Source of the DNA: an uncultured Clostridia bacterium
Lineage (GTDB): Bacteria > Bacillota > Clostridia > Oscillospirales > Ruminococcaceae
Assembly (NCBI GenBank): GCA_947630845.1
Contig: CANRJB010000007.1
Span: 29,342-93,341, forward strand
Direction: 5' to 3'
Length of the DNA stretch: 64,000 nucleotides
The position numbers and the translations under genes are program-made. Shown here piece after piece: positions 22,218-30,545 of the stretch. Within the stretch, counting starts at the first letter, position 1; each line of letters starts with the position of its first letter. The notes under the pieces are model-generated. The model made no database searches. It had not been told where the DNA came from and was given only the letters and a program-made list of their open reading frames with translations.

Positions 22218-24623
22218 ATGCGTATGGCTGCAATTGAAACCGTGGAAATGAAAAATTTCAAGAAAACGTTCAGCGAGAGGCTGATGGCAAAATTCAATGT
22301 CTCTCCGGATGAGGCTTCCGATCAGCAGGTCTATGAGATCATCTCGGCTATGATCGTGGAGGTCCTTAAAACAAAACGCCGTAAGTTCATCAACAGCGTC
22401 CATTCCGCAGGAAAAAAACAGGTGTACTATCTGTCGATGGAATTTCTGATGGGGCGTTCCTTAAAGACAAGCCTGTATAACCTCGAAATCGAAAAAGATG
22501 TCAGAAAAATGCTCAGTGACTTCAATATCAACATCGACAAGATCTATGAGTGCGAACCGGATGCTGGTCTGGGTAACGGCGGTCTGGGCAGACTGGCTGC
22601 CTGCTACCTCGATGGCATGGCTACCATGGCAATGCCGGCAATGGGACACTCCATCTGCTATGAGTACGGTATCTTCAAGCAGAAGCTTGAGGACGGCTGG
22701 CAGACGGAACTGCCGGATAACTGGCTTCCCGGCGGCAGCGTGTGGCTTGACCCCAAGCCCGAAAAGGCGATCGAGATCCATTTTGAAGGCGAATTGAATG
22801 AGTACTGGGACAACCAGTATCACCATATCTCCCATGTCAATTACAATACCGTCATGGCAACGCCTGTGGATATGTATGTGTCCGGCTACGACAGCCCCGG
22901 TGTGTCCGTGCTGCGTCTCTGGTCGGCAAAAGCACCTTCCTTCAATATGGAAATGTTCAATCAGGGCGACTATGCAAAGGCTCTCGGACAGAATTCAATG
23001 GCTAATGCCATCTCCAAGATCCTCTACCCCAATGATAACCACCTTGAAGGCAAATCCCTGCGTCTGCGGCAGCAGTATTTCCTGTGTGCGGCTGCGATCG
23101 GTGATATCGTCAATACACATATGAATGTCTACGGCACTCTCGATAATCTGCACGAGAAGGTCGCTATCCACATCAATGATACCCACCCGACACTTGCGAT
23201 CCCGGAACTGATGCGCATCCTGCTCGATGACTGCGGCTACGGCTGGGAGAAGGCTTGGCATATCGTTACCAATACCTTCGCCTATACCAACCATACCGTC
23301 ATGGCAGAAGCTCTCGAAAAATGGGATGTGAACATGGTCAAGCACATCATTCCGAGAATCTTCTCCATCATCGTGGAGATCAATAACCGTTACTGTGCAT
23401 CCCTCATGGAGCGTAACGGCGGCGACAGCGCAAAAACAACAAGAATGTCCATCATCAAGGATAACACCATCCACATGGCTACACTCTGCGTGGCTGCGTC
23501 CCACAGTGTCAACGGTGTGTCCAAGCTGCATTCTGAGATCATCAAGACGGATGTCTTTGCTGATGAGGCAAAAGATATGCCCCATAAGTTCAAGAACGTC
23601 ACCAACGGTATCGCTTACCGCCGCTGGCTGTATCAGTCCAATCCGGGTCTGACCGATCTGCTGCGTGACAAGATCGGCAGCGGTTTCCTGCGGGATGCCT
23701 CTGAGCTGTCCAAGCTTGCTGTGTTCAAGGACGACAAGGCTACTCTCGAACGCATCATGAAGGTCAAGAGAGAGAATAAGGAGCGGTTTGCAAAATTTGT
23801 CAAGCACAGCACCAAAGCCGTTCTCAATTGTGACAGCATCTTTGATGTGCAGGTGAAACGTCTGCATGAGTATAAGAGACAGCATCTGAATGTCATGAAC
23901 ATCCTTGCAGAATATAATTATCTGCTCGAACATCCGGATGCCGATGTCACCCCCAAGACCTATATCTTTGCAGCAAAGGCTGCGCCCGGCTACTATCTGG
24001 CAAAACAGATCATCAAGATGATCTGGGCGATCAGTGAAGAGATCCGCAAGAATCCTCGTATCTGCGACAAGCTCGCTGTACACTTCATTGAGGATTACCG
24101 TGTCACCCTCTCTGAGCTGCTCATGCCGGCAAGTGATATCTCCGAACAGATCTCCCTTGCAGGTACAGAAGCATCCGGTACCGGCAATATGAAACTCATG
24201 CTCAACGGTGCTGTCACACTCGGTACGCTCGATGGTGCAAATGTGGAGATCAAGGATGCTGTCGGTGATGAAAATATCATCATCTTCGGTATGAAAACAG
24301 AAGAAGTCAACATGCGCAAGGAACATTACAATCCGGAACAGCTGTACAATGAAAACCAGACCATCCGTGACTGTATCAACCGTATGTACCATGGCATCAA
24401 TGGCTGCACCTTCGCTGAAGTCGCAAACTCTCTCAAAACGCAGGATCCGTATATGGTGCTTGCTGACTTCGATGACTACCGCAGAGCGCAGGCATACAGC
24501 ACAGAGTGCTATAACGACAAAATGCGTTGGGCAAAAATGTCCCTTATGAATACCGCAGGCGCAGGCATCTTCTCTGCTGACCGTTCTGTGGCTGACTACG
24601 CAAGAGATATCTGGGGATTATAA
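22218..24623 (+). CDS. glgP: Glycogen/alpha-glucan phosphorylase
   Basis: 801 residues from ATG 22218. It phosphorolyses alpha-1,4-glucan to glucose-1-phosphate with a PLP cofactor. Landmarks: YYLSMEFLMGRSL near residue 73, GNGGLGRLAACYLDG near residue 118, EKVAIHINDTHPTLAIPEL near residue 312, VKRLHEYKRQ, and the PLP-lysine segment EASGTGNMKLMLNG near residue 650. The in-frame GTG at 22170 and ATG at 22185 are alternatives; the downstream start is preferred because relatives begin here and the leader hairpin places a Shine-Dalgarno against it. The following GH13 enzyme could debranch or trim its substrates. Confidence 0.95.
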   Translation: MRMAAIETVEMKNFKKTFSERLMAKFNVSPDEASDQQVYEIISAMIVEVLKTKRRKFINSVHSAGKKQVYYLSMEFLMGRSLKTSLYNLEIEKDVRKMLSDFNINIDKIYECEPDAGLGNGGLGRLAACYLDGMATMAMPAMGHSICYEYGIFKQKLEDGWQTELPDNWLPGGSVWLDPKPEKAIEIHFEGELNEYWDNQYHHISHVNYNTVMATPVDMYVSGYDSPGVSVLRLWSAKAPSFNMEMFNQGDYAKALGQNSMANAISKILYPNDNHLEGKSLRLRQQYFLCAAAIGDIVNTHMNVYGTLDNLHEKVAIHINDTHPTLAIPELMRILLDDCGYGWEKAWHIVTNTFAYTNHTVMAEALEKWDVNMVKHIIPRIFSIIVEINNRYCASLMERNGGDSAKTTRMSIIKDNTIHMATLCVAASHSVNGVSKLHSEIIKTDVFADEAKDMPHKFKNVTNGIAYRRWLYQSNPGLTDLLRDKIGSGFLRDASELSKLAVFKDDKATLERIMKVKRENKERFAKFVKHSTKAVLNCDSIFDVQVKRLHEYKRQHLNVMNILAEYNYLLEHPDADVTPKTYIFAAKAAPGYYLAKQIIKMIWAISEEIRKNPRICDKLAVHFIEDYRVTLSELLMPASDISEQISLAGTEASGTGNMKLMLNGAVTLGTLDGANVEIKDAVGDENIIIFGMKTEEVNMRKEHYNPEQLYNENQTIRDCINRMYHGINGCTFAEVANSLKTQDPYMVLADFDDYRRAQAYSTECYNDKMRWAKMSLMNTAGAGIFSADRSVADYARDIWGL

Positions 24624-24638
24624 TTCCCCTATATGGGA

Positions 24639-24678
24639 AATCCGCCGGAGTGATGTGATCTGCTCCGTGCGGATTTTT
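24639..24678 (+). terminator. Terminator after glgP
   Basis: AATCCGC/GCGGATT stem with an inner GGAG/CTCC pairing, ending in five T residues. Confidence 0.85.
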
Positions 24679-24691
24679 CAGTATTATTCTA

Positions 24692-24707
24692 TTCGACAAT
24701 AGTCGAA
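24692..24707. promoter_or_regulatory. Inverted repeat in the leader of the GH13 gene
   Basis: TTCGAC-N4-GTCGAA is a perfect 6-bp inverted repeat four bases before the GGAGATG ribosome site of the next gene. It could be an operator or an RNA hairpin that shades the ribosome site. Confidence 0.5.
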
Positions 24708-24727
24708 CAAACAGGAGATGATTTTCA

Positions 24728-26608
24728 ATGAGCCATTTGTATGACAGCTGGGATGCCAATTATAAGACCCCCTTCGGTGCCGTCAAAAAGGGTAAAGTCT
24801 GTTACTTCCAGATCCACCTGCCCAAAGAAGTGCATCCGGACTATTCGCCCTGTCTGGTGCTGTTTCGCACCGGTTTCAAAGAGCGTTTCATCAACATGTT
24901 CCTCATCAAGGAAGAGGACGACTGCATGGTCTGGGGATGCGGCTTTATCCCGAATTACGTGGGCGTGCATTACTATTACTTCGCCTATACCCTCAACCGC
25001 CAGCGGTTCTATATCAAGAAAACTGCCGGTCACATCGGTAATCTCAACGACGGCGACCTCTTTCAGCTCACAGTCTATTCTGAGGACTACGATACTCCGG
25101 ATTTTCTCAAAGGCGGCGTGATGTACCAGATCTTCCCCGATCGGTTCGCCAAAAGCGGCAAGGTGCATGAGAATATCCCGGAGGGACGTGTGCTGCGTGA
25201 GGACTGGGGCGGTACGCCACAGTATAAGCCGGATGAGAACGGACATGTCTGGAATAATGACTACTTCGGCGGCGACCTTGCCGGCATTCAGGAAAAGCTG
25301 CCCTACCTGAAAGATTTAGGCGTGACCTGCATCTACCTGAACCCCATCTTCGAGAGCCATGAGAACCATCGCTACAATACTGCCAATTACATGAAGGTCG
25401 ATCCCCTGCTTGGTACGAACCAAGACTTCATGGAGCTATGCGATGCGGCAGAAAAATTCGGTATTTCGGTCATTCTCGACGGTGTGTTCTCCCATACGGG
25501 TGCGGACAGCATCTATTTCAATAAATTCGGCAGATACCCGGAGCCCGGTGCTTACCAGTCCAAAGACAGCCCCTATTATCCGTGGTATACGTTCTGGAAT
25601 TATCCGGAGGAATATGAGGCATGGTGGGGGATTGATACGCTCCCGAATGTCAAGGAGAACAACAAGGATTATAGTAATTATATCTGCGGCGACGGCGGCG
25701 TGCTTGATTACTGGCTTGCGATGGGTGCGGCAGGATTCCGGTTGGATGTGGCAGATGAACTGCCGGATGAATTTCTGGACAAACTGCGCAGATGTGTCAA
25801 GCGCAGCGGTACGGAGAAGATCGTCATCGGTGAGGTCTGGGAGGATGCGTCCAATAAGGAGGCATATGGCATCAAACGCCGTTATCTGCTCGGCGATCAG
25901 CTCGATTCCGTTATGAACTATCCCTTCCGGGAAGCCATCATCAACTATATCAAGGGCATGAGCAGCCGGGATTTTCAGCTCGGTATCATGACCATACTCG
26001 AAAACTATCCGAAGCCGACGGTGGATGTGCTGATGAATTTCGTCTCCACGCATGACATTGAACGTGCCATCAACCGGTTCGGCGGTGAAAACTGCGATGA
26101 TAAGTCAAAGGATTGGATGGCGGAGCGATACCTGAATGAACAGGAATATGCCCGAGGCAAAAATATGCTCAAAGCGGCAATGGTGCTGATGTTCTTTTTA
26201 CCGGGCGTGCCAAGCATCTACTACGGCGATGAAGCCGGCTTGCAGGGCTATAAAGATCCGTTTAACCGCCGCTGTTATCCGTGGGGGCATGAAGATCAGG
26301 AACTGATCGCCTACACCAAAGAGCTGTCAAGGATACGCCATACCTACAAGGTGTTCCGGGACGGCAGGATGGTTTTCCTTCCGGCACAGGACGATGTGAT
26401 GGCATTTGCACGGATCCATGAGAGCGCAGGCATTTCTGTACAGATCTATGTCAACCGTTCCGCACAGGTGCAGGAAGTCGATTTCCATCCATGGAGGGAT
26501 GACTACAAAGTCTCCTATATTGAGCGTGGGGAGTTTGAGCATGAAAAGATCAGGATCGAGCCGTATGACTATATAGTGCTTGTTTGCAGGGATGAGAACA
26601 AGGCATGA
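24728..26608 (+). CDS. GH13 alpha-glucan hydrolase (neopullulanase / cyclomaltodextrinase-like)
   Basis: 626 residues, no signal peptide, so cytosolic. Residues about 1-125 form an N-terminal beta-domain of the CBM34/neopullulanase kind; the catalytic barrel follows, beginning GGVMYQIFPDRFA. Catalytic residues: nucleophile Asp340 in GFRLDVADE, acid/base Glu369 in IGEVWED and transition-state Asp443 in FVSTHDIE; DGVFSHTGADS holds the conserved region I His. GVPSIYYGDEAGLQG is region VII-like. It should cut alpha-1,4 (perhaps also alpha-1,6) links of malto-oligosaccharides or cyclodextrins. Position after glgP supports a joint role in glycogen or starch-oligosaccharide use. Exact specificity is open. 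Confidence 0.92.
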   Translation: MSHLYDSWDANYKTPFGAVKKGKVCYFQIHLPKEVHPDYSPCLVLFRTGFKERFINMFLIKEEDDCMVWGCGFIPNYVGVHYYYFAYTLNRQRFYIKKTAGHIGNLNDGDLFQLTVYSEDYDTPDFLKGGVMYQIFPDRFAKSGKVHENIPEGRVLREDWGGTPQYKPDENGHVWNNDYFGGDLAGIQEKLPYLKDLGVTCIYLNPIFESHENHRYNTANYMKVDPLLGTNQDFMELCDAAEKFGISVILDGVFSHTGADSIYFNKFGRYPEPGAYQSKDSPYYPWYTFWNYPEEYEAWWGIDTLPNVKENNKDYSNYICGDGGVLDYWLAMGAAGFRLDVADELPDEFLDKLRRCVKRSGTEKIVIGEVWEDASNKEAYGIKRRYLLGDQLDSVMNYPFREAIINYIKGMSSRDFQLGIMTILENYPKPTVDVLMNFVSTHDIERAINRFGGENCDDKSKDWMAERYLNEQEYARGKNMLKAAMVLMFFLPGVPSIYYGDEAGLQGYKDPFNRRCYPWGHEDQELIAYTKELSRIRHTYKVFRDGRMVFLPAQDDVMAFARIHESAGISVQIYVNRSAQVQEVDFHPWRDDYKVSYIERGEFEHEKIRIEPYDYIVLVCRDENKA

Positions 26609-26634
26609 CCGCATGTGCAGCACGGGGCTGAACG

Positions 26635-26655
26635 TGGAATCATAGCAAATTCCAC
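26635..26655. other. Hairpin after the GH13 gene
   Basis: GTGGAAT/ATTCCAC stem with an eight-base loop, partly overlapped by CAATTC...GGAATTG. No U-tract. Part of the gene-free stretch 26609-27027, which otherwise holds a terminator, tRNA-Leu, its promoter and one more hairpin. Confidence 0.4.
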
Positions 26656-26696
26656 AATTCAACAGTTGGGAATTGAACATACCCATAAAAAGTAAA

Positions 26697-26726
26697 GCGG
26701 TATTCCGTCCGGAATACCGCTTTTTT
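26697..26726. terminator. Bidirectional terminator between GH13 gene and tRNA-Leu
   Basis: Eleven-base stem GCGGTATTCCG/CGGAATACCGC followed by TTTTTT, with an A-rich 5' flank that serves minus-strand transcripts of the tRNA gene. Confidence 0.9.
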
Positions 26727-26743
26727 GTCATTCCTGTAGCAAG

Positions 26744-26825
26744 TGCGGGTAACAGGAGTTGAACCTGCATGGATCGCTCCGCCAGAACCTAAATCTGGTG
26801 CGTCTGCCAATTCCGCCATACCCGC
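26744..26825 (-). tRNA. tRNA-Leu (anticodon UAG)
   Basis: 82 nt including the discriminator A. Acceptor stem GCGGGTA pairs with TACCCGC; the anticodon arm CCAGA-TTTAGGT-TCTGG gives TAG (UAG); a long variable arm and a T-arm GCAGGTTCAACTCCTGT are present, as expected for a class II leucine tRNA. The CCA end is not encoded. Confidence 0.95.
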
Positions 26826-26875
26826 ATATTCCATTCCCACCGGCACTTACCTGCCGGGCAGAATGTCCAATAGTT

Positions 26876-26904
26876 ATTATACCACAAATTCCCGATAAAG
26901 TCAA
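26876..26904 (-). promoter_or_regulatory. Promoter of tRNA-Leu
   Basis: Minus-strand TTGACT and TATAAT, 17-base spacer ending TGTGG. Confidence 0.8.
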
Positions 26905-26935
26905 TGACATGATACGAATATTTTTCCTGCACGAC

Positions 26936-26984
26936 GAAAAGCAAGAAACGGAATGTATCTGCTACAGTCCGTCTCCTGCTTTTC
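26936..26984 (-). terminator. Probable terminator of secDF
   Basis: Sixteen-base imperfect stem (GAAAAGCAAGAAACGG against CCGTCTCCTGCTTTTC, three mismatches) located 44 bases beyond the secDF stop; the minus strand ends TGCTTTTCGTC. Confidence 0.55.
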
Positions 26985-27027
26985 TGTATCTGGTCAGCTT
27001 ATCTGTCCGGCATGTGCCGAACCGTTG

Positions 27028-29358
27028 TCAGGCTTTGACAGTCTTGGAATAGTCGCCGATGGTCTTGTTCCCTCTGCGCTCATTCCACCATACCCAGAGA
27101 GTCGGTGCAATGCACTGTGAAGAATACGTTCCGGCAATCAGTCCGAATGTCATCGGCACAGAGAAGCTCAGAATGCTGTCTACATGGAAGAGATAGGCAA
27201 CAATGCTGATGATGATCATTGTCGAAACCGTCGTGATGGAAGTTCTCAGAGAACGGCGCAGCGTCTGGCTGGCACTGGCATTGACAAGCTCTGCAATGGT
27301 CGTCTTACGGTTCATGAGCTTCTGGTTCTCACGGATACGGTCGTAGACAATGATGGTGTTGTTGATGGAGTAACCGAAGATGGTGAGGATCACTGCCATG
27401 AAGTTGGAGTCGATCTCAAAGCCGCAGAGTACAAAACTGCCGTAAGTGATGATGATGTCGTGCAGCAGCGTCAGGATGGTGAACACGCCGGCAGACCAAC
27501 CGCTGATCTTCTTGAAACGCAGGGCGATATAGATGATCAGCACAACTGCTGCAAAGATCACTGCCACGATGCACTTGCCGAAGAATTCCTTTCCGGAAGA
27601 TGCACTGACTTCATTGCTTTCGAGCTGTTCAATATTGTTGTCGGGGTAGGTATCCTGTACGATGGCGTACATCTCATTCTGCTGTTCAAGGGTCAGGCTC
27701 TCGTCATAGGAGAAGGAGACAGTCAGCACATTGGTGTCCGCATCAAAGCTTTCGCCCTTCTGCATGGTGACAGGTGTGCCGAGCAAATTTTCAATGTCTG
27801 CCTGACAAGCATTTTCATCCAGATCACCCGTGAAGGAGTAGGACACGATCGTACCGCCCTTGAAGTCAATGGCGATCTCTGTACCGAGGAATGTGGTGCA
27901 GATGGACAGAACCACCAGACAGATGGATGTGATAAAGAAGACCTTCTTTGTTTCGCTGAATCTGTAGGTTTTTGCAGGCTTGTATTTCTTTTCGACATAA
28001 CCGAAAAGGGAGGGTTTCTGGAATGCCTTGAACCTTGCAAGCGACATGCTCATCAGCCTTGCAGCAAGCACGCCCATGATGAAGTTCAGAACAACACCGG
28101 CTACAAGGGTGAAACCGAATGAATAGATGAAGCCTTCCGTCGTTGCCCCGAAGGCAAAGAAGATGGTTGCATCAAGGAATTTCGTGATGGGGTTGGTGTT
28201 CGTGCCGAATGCACCCATCAGGATGATGGCAACAATGGCAAGCGTCAGGTTACCGTCAAGGATGGCAGAGAAAGCGTTCTTGTAGCCTGCCTTGAGGGCA
28301 GTTTCCACGTTCTTGCCTCTTGCAAGCTCCTCACGGATACGTTCTGCCGTGATGATGTTACAGTCAACACCCATACCGATGGAGAGGATGATACCTGCAA
28401 TACCGGGAATGGTGAGTGTGGACGACGGCTGGAAACCAAACCATCCTGACACTGCCGCAAGCATACCGGCAGCCTGTCCGAGCAGACCGATGACGGCGAT
28501 CAGACCCGGGATCCGGTACAGGAACAGCATGTAGATACAGATAAAGCCCAGTGCGATCAGTCCGCTGAGGATCATTGCACGCAGCGCACCCGAACCGAGG
28601 GTCGGTGACAGGGTCTTGGTACTGGTCGCTGTCAAAGAGAAGGGCAGCGCACCGGATGTGATCTGGTCGGCAAGTTCCTTAGCCGATTCTGCTGTGAAGT
28701 TTCCGGAGATGACGGCGTTGCCGTCGCTGATCGTCTCGTTGACGGTCGCAGTGGAAACGCACACATCGTCCATCCAGATCGAAATGCTGCCGCCGTTGGC
28801 AGCCTGCTGCGCAGTTGCGGATGCGAATGCATCCTTGCCGGAGTCATTCAGATGGAGCTGTACCACCCACTGTGAATTCTGCTGGTCATAGCCGGGCGTT
28901 GCGGTATCTACGCTCGATCCGGTCAGGATGACATCGCCGGTCGCATCCGACCCATAGCGGAAGGTCAGCTCGGACATCTGCCCCAGCTCGTCCACTGCCG
29001 CAGACGGATCAAAGTCGGATTCATCGGACTGCCATGGAAAGCGGACGATGATACGGCTGTTATTGTAGTCCACATACGTTTCGCTGTCGTTGATGCCGAG
29101 TGTGGTAAGGCGGAGCTTGATCACTTCCATAGCGGCATCCATCTGCTCCTCAGTGGCATCCACATCATCTTCGGGTTCAAATGTTACATCCACACCGCCC
29201 TGAATGTCGATACCCAGACGGATATCATCCAGTCCGTGGATGTAAGTCGTCTTGATGTCACCCTTATAGCTGTCCACACCGAACACAGTCGTATAGGTAA
29301 ACAGCAGGATGATGCAGAGGACGATGAAAAAGACGGGTTTTCCTACTTTCTTGTTCAC
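27028..29358 (-). CDS. secDF: SecDF, fused protein-export membrane protein
   Basis: 776 residues from a GTG start, set by AGGAGG seven bases upstream; the in-frame ATGs further up lack a ribosome site. SecD half (residues 1 to about 430): one N-terminal helix, the first periplasmic-type domain with RLGIDIQGGVDVTFEP, then five helices carrying GMGVDCNIITAERIREE. SecF half (about 480-776): IAIDFKGGTIVSYSF, then helices with NNTIIVYDRIREN. SecDF uses the proton gradient to pull translocating proteins off SecA/SecYEG. The fused form is usual in Bacillus and relatives; here it is monocistronic with its own promoter. Confidence 0.96.
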   Translation of the reverse strand: MNKKVGKPVFFIVLCIILLFTYTTVFGVDSYKGDIKTTYIHGLDDIRLGIDIQGGVDVTFEPEDDVDATEEQMDAAMEVIKLRLTTLGINDSETYVDYNNSRIIVRFPWQSDESDFDPSAAVDELGQMSELTFRYGSDATGDVILTGSSVDTATPGYDQQNSQWVVQLHLNDSGKDAFASATAQQAANGGSISIWMDDVCVSTATVNETISDGNAVISGNFTAESAKELADQITSGALPFSLTATSTKTLSPTLGSGALRAMILSGLIALGFICIYMLFLYRIPGLIAVIGLLGQAAGMLAAVSGWFGFQPSSTLTIPGIAGIILSIGMGVDCNIITAERIREELARGKNVETALKAGYKNAFSAILDGNLTLAIVAIILMGAFGTNTNPITKFLDATIFFAFGATTEGFIYSFGFTLVAGVVLNFIMGVLAARLMSMSLARFKAFQKPSLFGYVEKKYKPAKTYRFSETKKVFFITSICLVVLSICTTFLGTEIAIDFKGGTIVSYSFTGDLDENACQADIENLLGTPVTMQKGESFDADTNVLTVSFSYDESLTLEQQNEMYAIVQDTYPDNNIEQLESNEVSASSGKEFFGKCIVAVIFAAVVLIIYIALRFKKISGWSAGVFTILTLLHDIIITYGSFVLCGFEIDSNFMAVILTIFGYSINNTIIVYDRIRENQKLMNRKTTIAELVNASASQTLRRSLRTSITTVSTMIIISIVAYLFHVDSILSFSVPMTFGLIAGTYSSQCIAPTLWVWWNERRGNKTIGDYSKTVKA

Positions 29359-29432
29359 GATCTGACCTCCTGTAGGGTTCTGTTGCAGAACCATTTCTCT
29401 CTTTTTGCCGCTGATACACGACACATACTTTT

Positions 29433-29461
29433 ATTATAGTATAATTTCGCAAAAAAGTCAA
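29433..29461 (-). promoter_or_regulatory. Promoter of secDF
   Basis: Minus-strand TTGACT and TATAAT with a 17-base spacer. Confidence 0.8.
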
Positions 29462-29478
29462 TAGTTTCCTTGAATTTT

Positions 29479-29691
29479 TTATTTCCGTGCTGTTTTATCC
29501 CCTAACTTCCGGCGATTTCCGTATTCATCCTCCACATAGGTATTGTCAAGCTGCGCACGCAGGCTGCGGCGGAAAGCTTCCCGGTAGGCATCCCGGAGCT
29601 GCTGCTGTTCGGCACGCTCCTCCACGGTCAGACCTATGGTCTTTGCCTTGCGTGCAAGTTCGTTGATGCGGTCTATCTCCTTCTGTTCCAT
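29479..29691 (-). CDS. DUF896-family (YnzC-like) small cytosolic protein
   Basis: 70 residues. The DUF896 pattern is MEQKEIDRINELARKAKTIG then LTVEERAEQQQLRDAYREAFR, two helices, with a short charged tail. Family members such as YnzC form helical hairpins of unknown role, in Bacillus lying in an SOS operon. The start at MEQKE is backed by GGAGG five bases upstream. That ribosome site comes immediately after the U-tract of a terminator hairpin. Confidence 0.88.
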   Translation of the reverse strand: MEQKEIDRINELARKAKTIGLTVEERAEQQQLRDAYREAFRRSLRAQLDNTYVEDEYGNRRKLGDKTARK

Positions 29692-29701
29692 ACATACCTC
29701 C

Positions 29702-29730
29702 AAAAAAAAGCGGTGCCATACAGACACCGC
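29702..29730 (-). terminator. Terminator of deoD, abutting the DUF896 ribosome site
   Basis: GCGGTG/CACCGC stem with a nine-base loop, followed on the minus strand by eight T residues that run straight into GGAGG of the next gene. Confidence 0.85.
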
Positions 29731-29798
29731 AAACATAATATAGGGGGAATCGGGGGTTTCGCCCTTCTTTATCGTATACGGTCTAACTTAAAATAATC

Positions 29799-30506
29799 TT
29801 AAAGTTTTGTGACAGTGGCAAGTGCAAGTTCCATCATGGCTCTGAAGCCTGTCTGCCGTTCCTCTGCCGTGGTAAATTCCTGCCGGAGCGGACAGTCGGA
29901 TACTGTGCAGATGCAGAGTGCCTCTTTCCCGGCACGGGCGGCGTTCATGTACAGTGCAGCCGCCTCCATCTCGATGCCAAGTACATGCATCTTCTGCCAT
30001 TGCGCAAGAGAATCTGCATCGTCATAGAACGTATCACTCGACAGCAGATCGCCCACCCGGACAGGGATGCCCAGTTCCGCTGCCGTATCCGCTGCCGTTT
30101 TTAACAGGCGATACGATGCGATCGGCGCATATGTCCCCGGCAGACGATACTGGTCGGCATACCGGGAATTGGTACATGCCCCCTGTCCGAGAATGACATC
30201 ACGCAGCTTTACCTCCCCGGCAATGCCCCCTGCCGTCCCGATGCGGATGATGCTCTGCACATCAAATTCATGGTACAGCTCATAGGAATAGATACCGATG
30301 GACGGCATTCCCATGCCGCTGCCCTGTACGGAGACAGGTACGCCCTGATACGTTCCCGTAAAGCCGAGCATTCCCCGTATCCTGTTGACACAGCGGACAT
30401 CGCTGAGATAGTTTTCGGCGATAAATTCCGCACGCAGCGGATCGCCCGGCATGAGGACAACGGGCGCATAATCGCCCTTGTTTCCTTGCAGATGTGGTGT
30501 TGACAT
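29799..30506 (-). CDS. deoD: Purine-nucleoside phosphorylase, DeoD type
   Basis: 235 residues, typical for the hexameric DeoD family. It cleaves (deoxy)adenosine, inosine and guanosine with phosphate. Seen: VVLMPGDPLRAEFIAENYL (phosphate site), GSGMGMPSIGIYSYEL, RIGTAGGI near residue 88, VLGIEMEAAALYMNAA near residue 175 and the catalytic Asp in TVSDCPL near residue 203. In many DeoD proteins this last segment reads SDH; here it is SDC. It stands apart from the pyrimidine phosphorylase at 1.0-2.3 kb. Confidence 0.95.
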   Translation of the reverse strand: MSTPHLQGNKGDYAPVVLMPGDPLRAEFIAENYLSDVRCVNRIRGMLGFTGTYQGVPVSVQGSGMGMPSIGIYSYELYHEFDVQSIIRIGTAGGIAGEVKLRDVILGQGACTNSRYADQYRLPGTYAPIASYRLLKTAADTAAELGIPVRVGDLLSSDTFYDDADSLAQWQKMHVLGIEMEAAALYMNAARAGKEALCICTVSDCPLRQEFTTAEERQTGFRAMMELALATVTKL

Positions 30507-30545
30507 GATATGACCTCCTTATAATATGATCAACAGGCGGACTTT

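Noticed and set aside
22995..24392. 465-codon open frame opposite glgP
   Set aside because: Shadow of a conserved gene; low-complexity Asp/His/Ile composition and no ribosome site.
26609..27027. Additional tRNA genes next to tRNA-Leu
   Set aside because: Searched by eye for acceptor-stem and T-loop patterns on both strands; none besides Leu-UAG.
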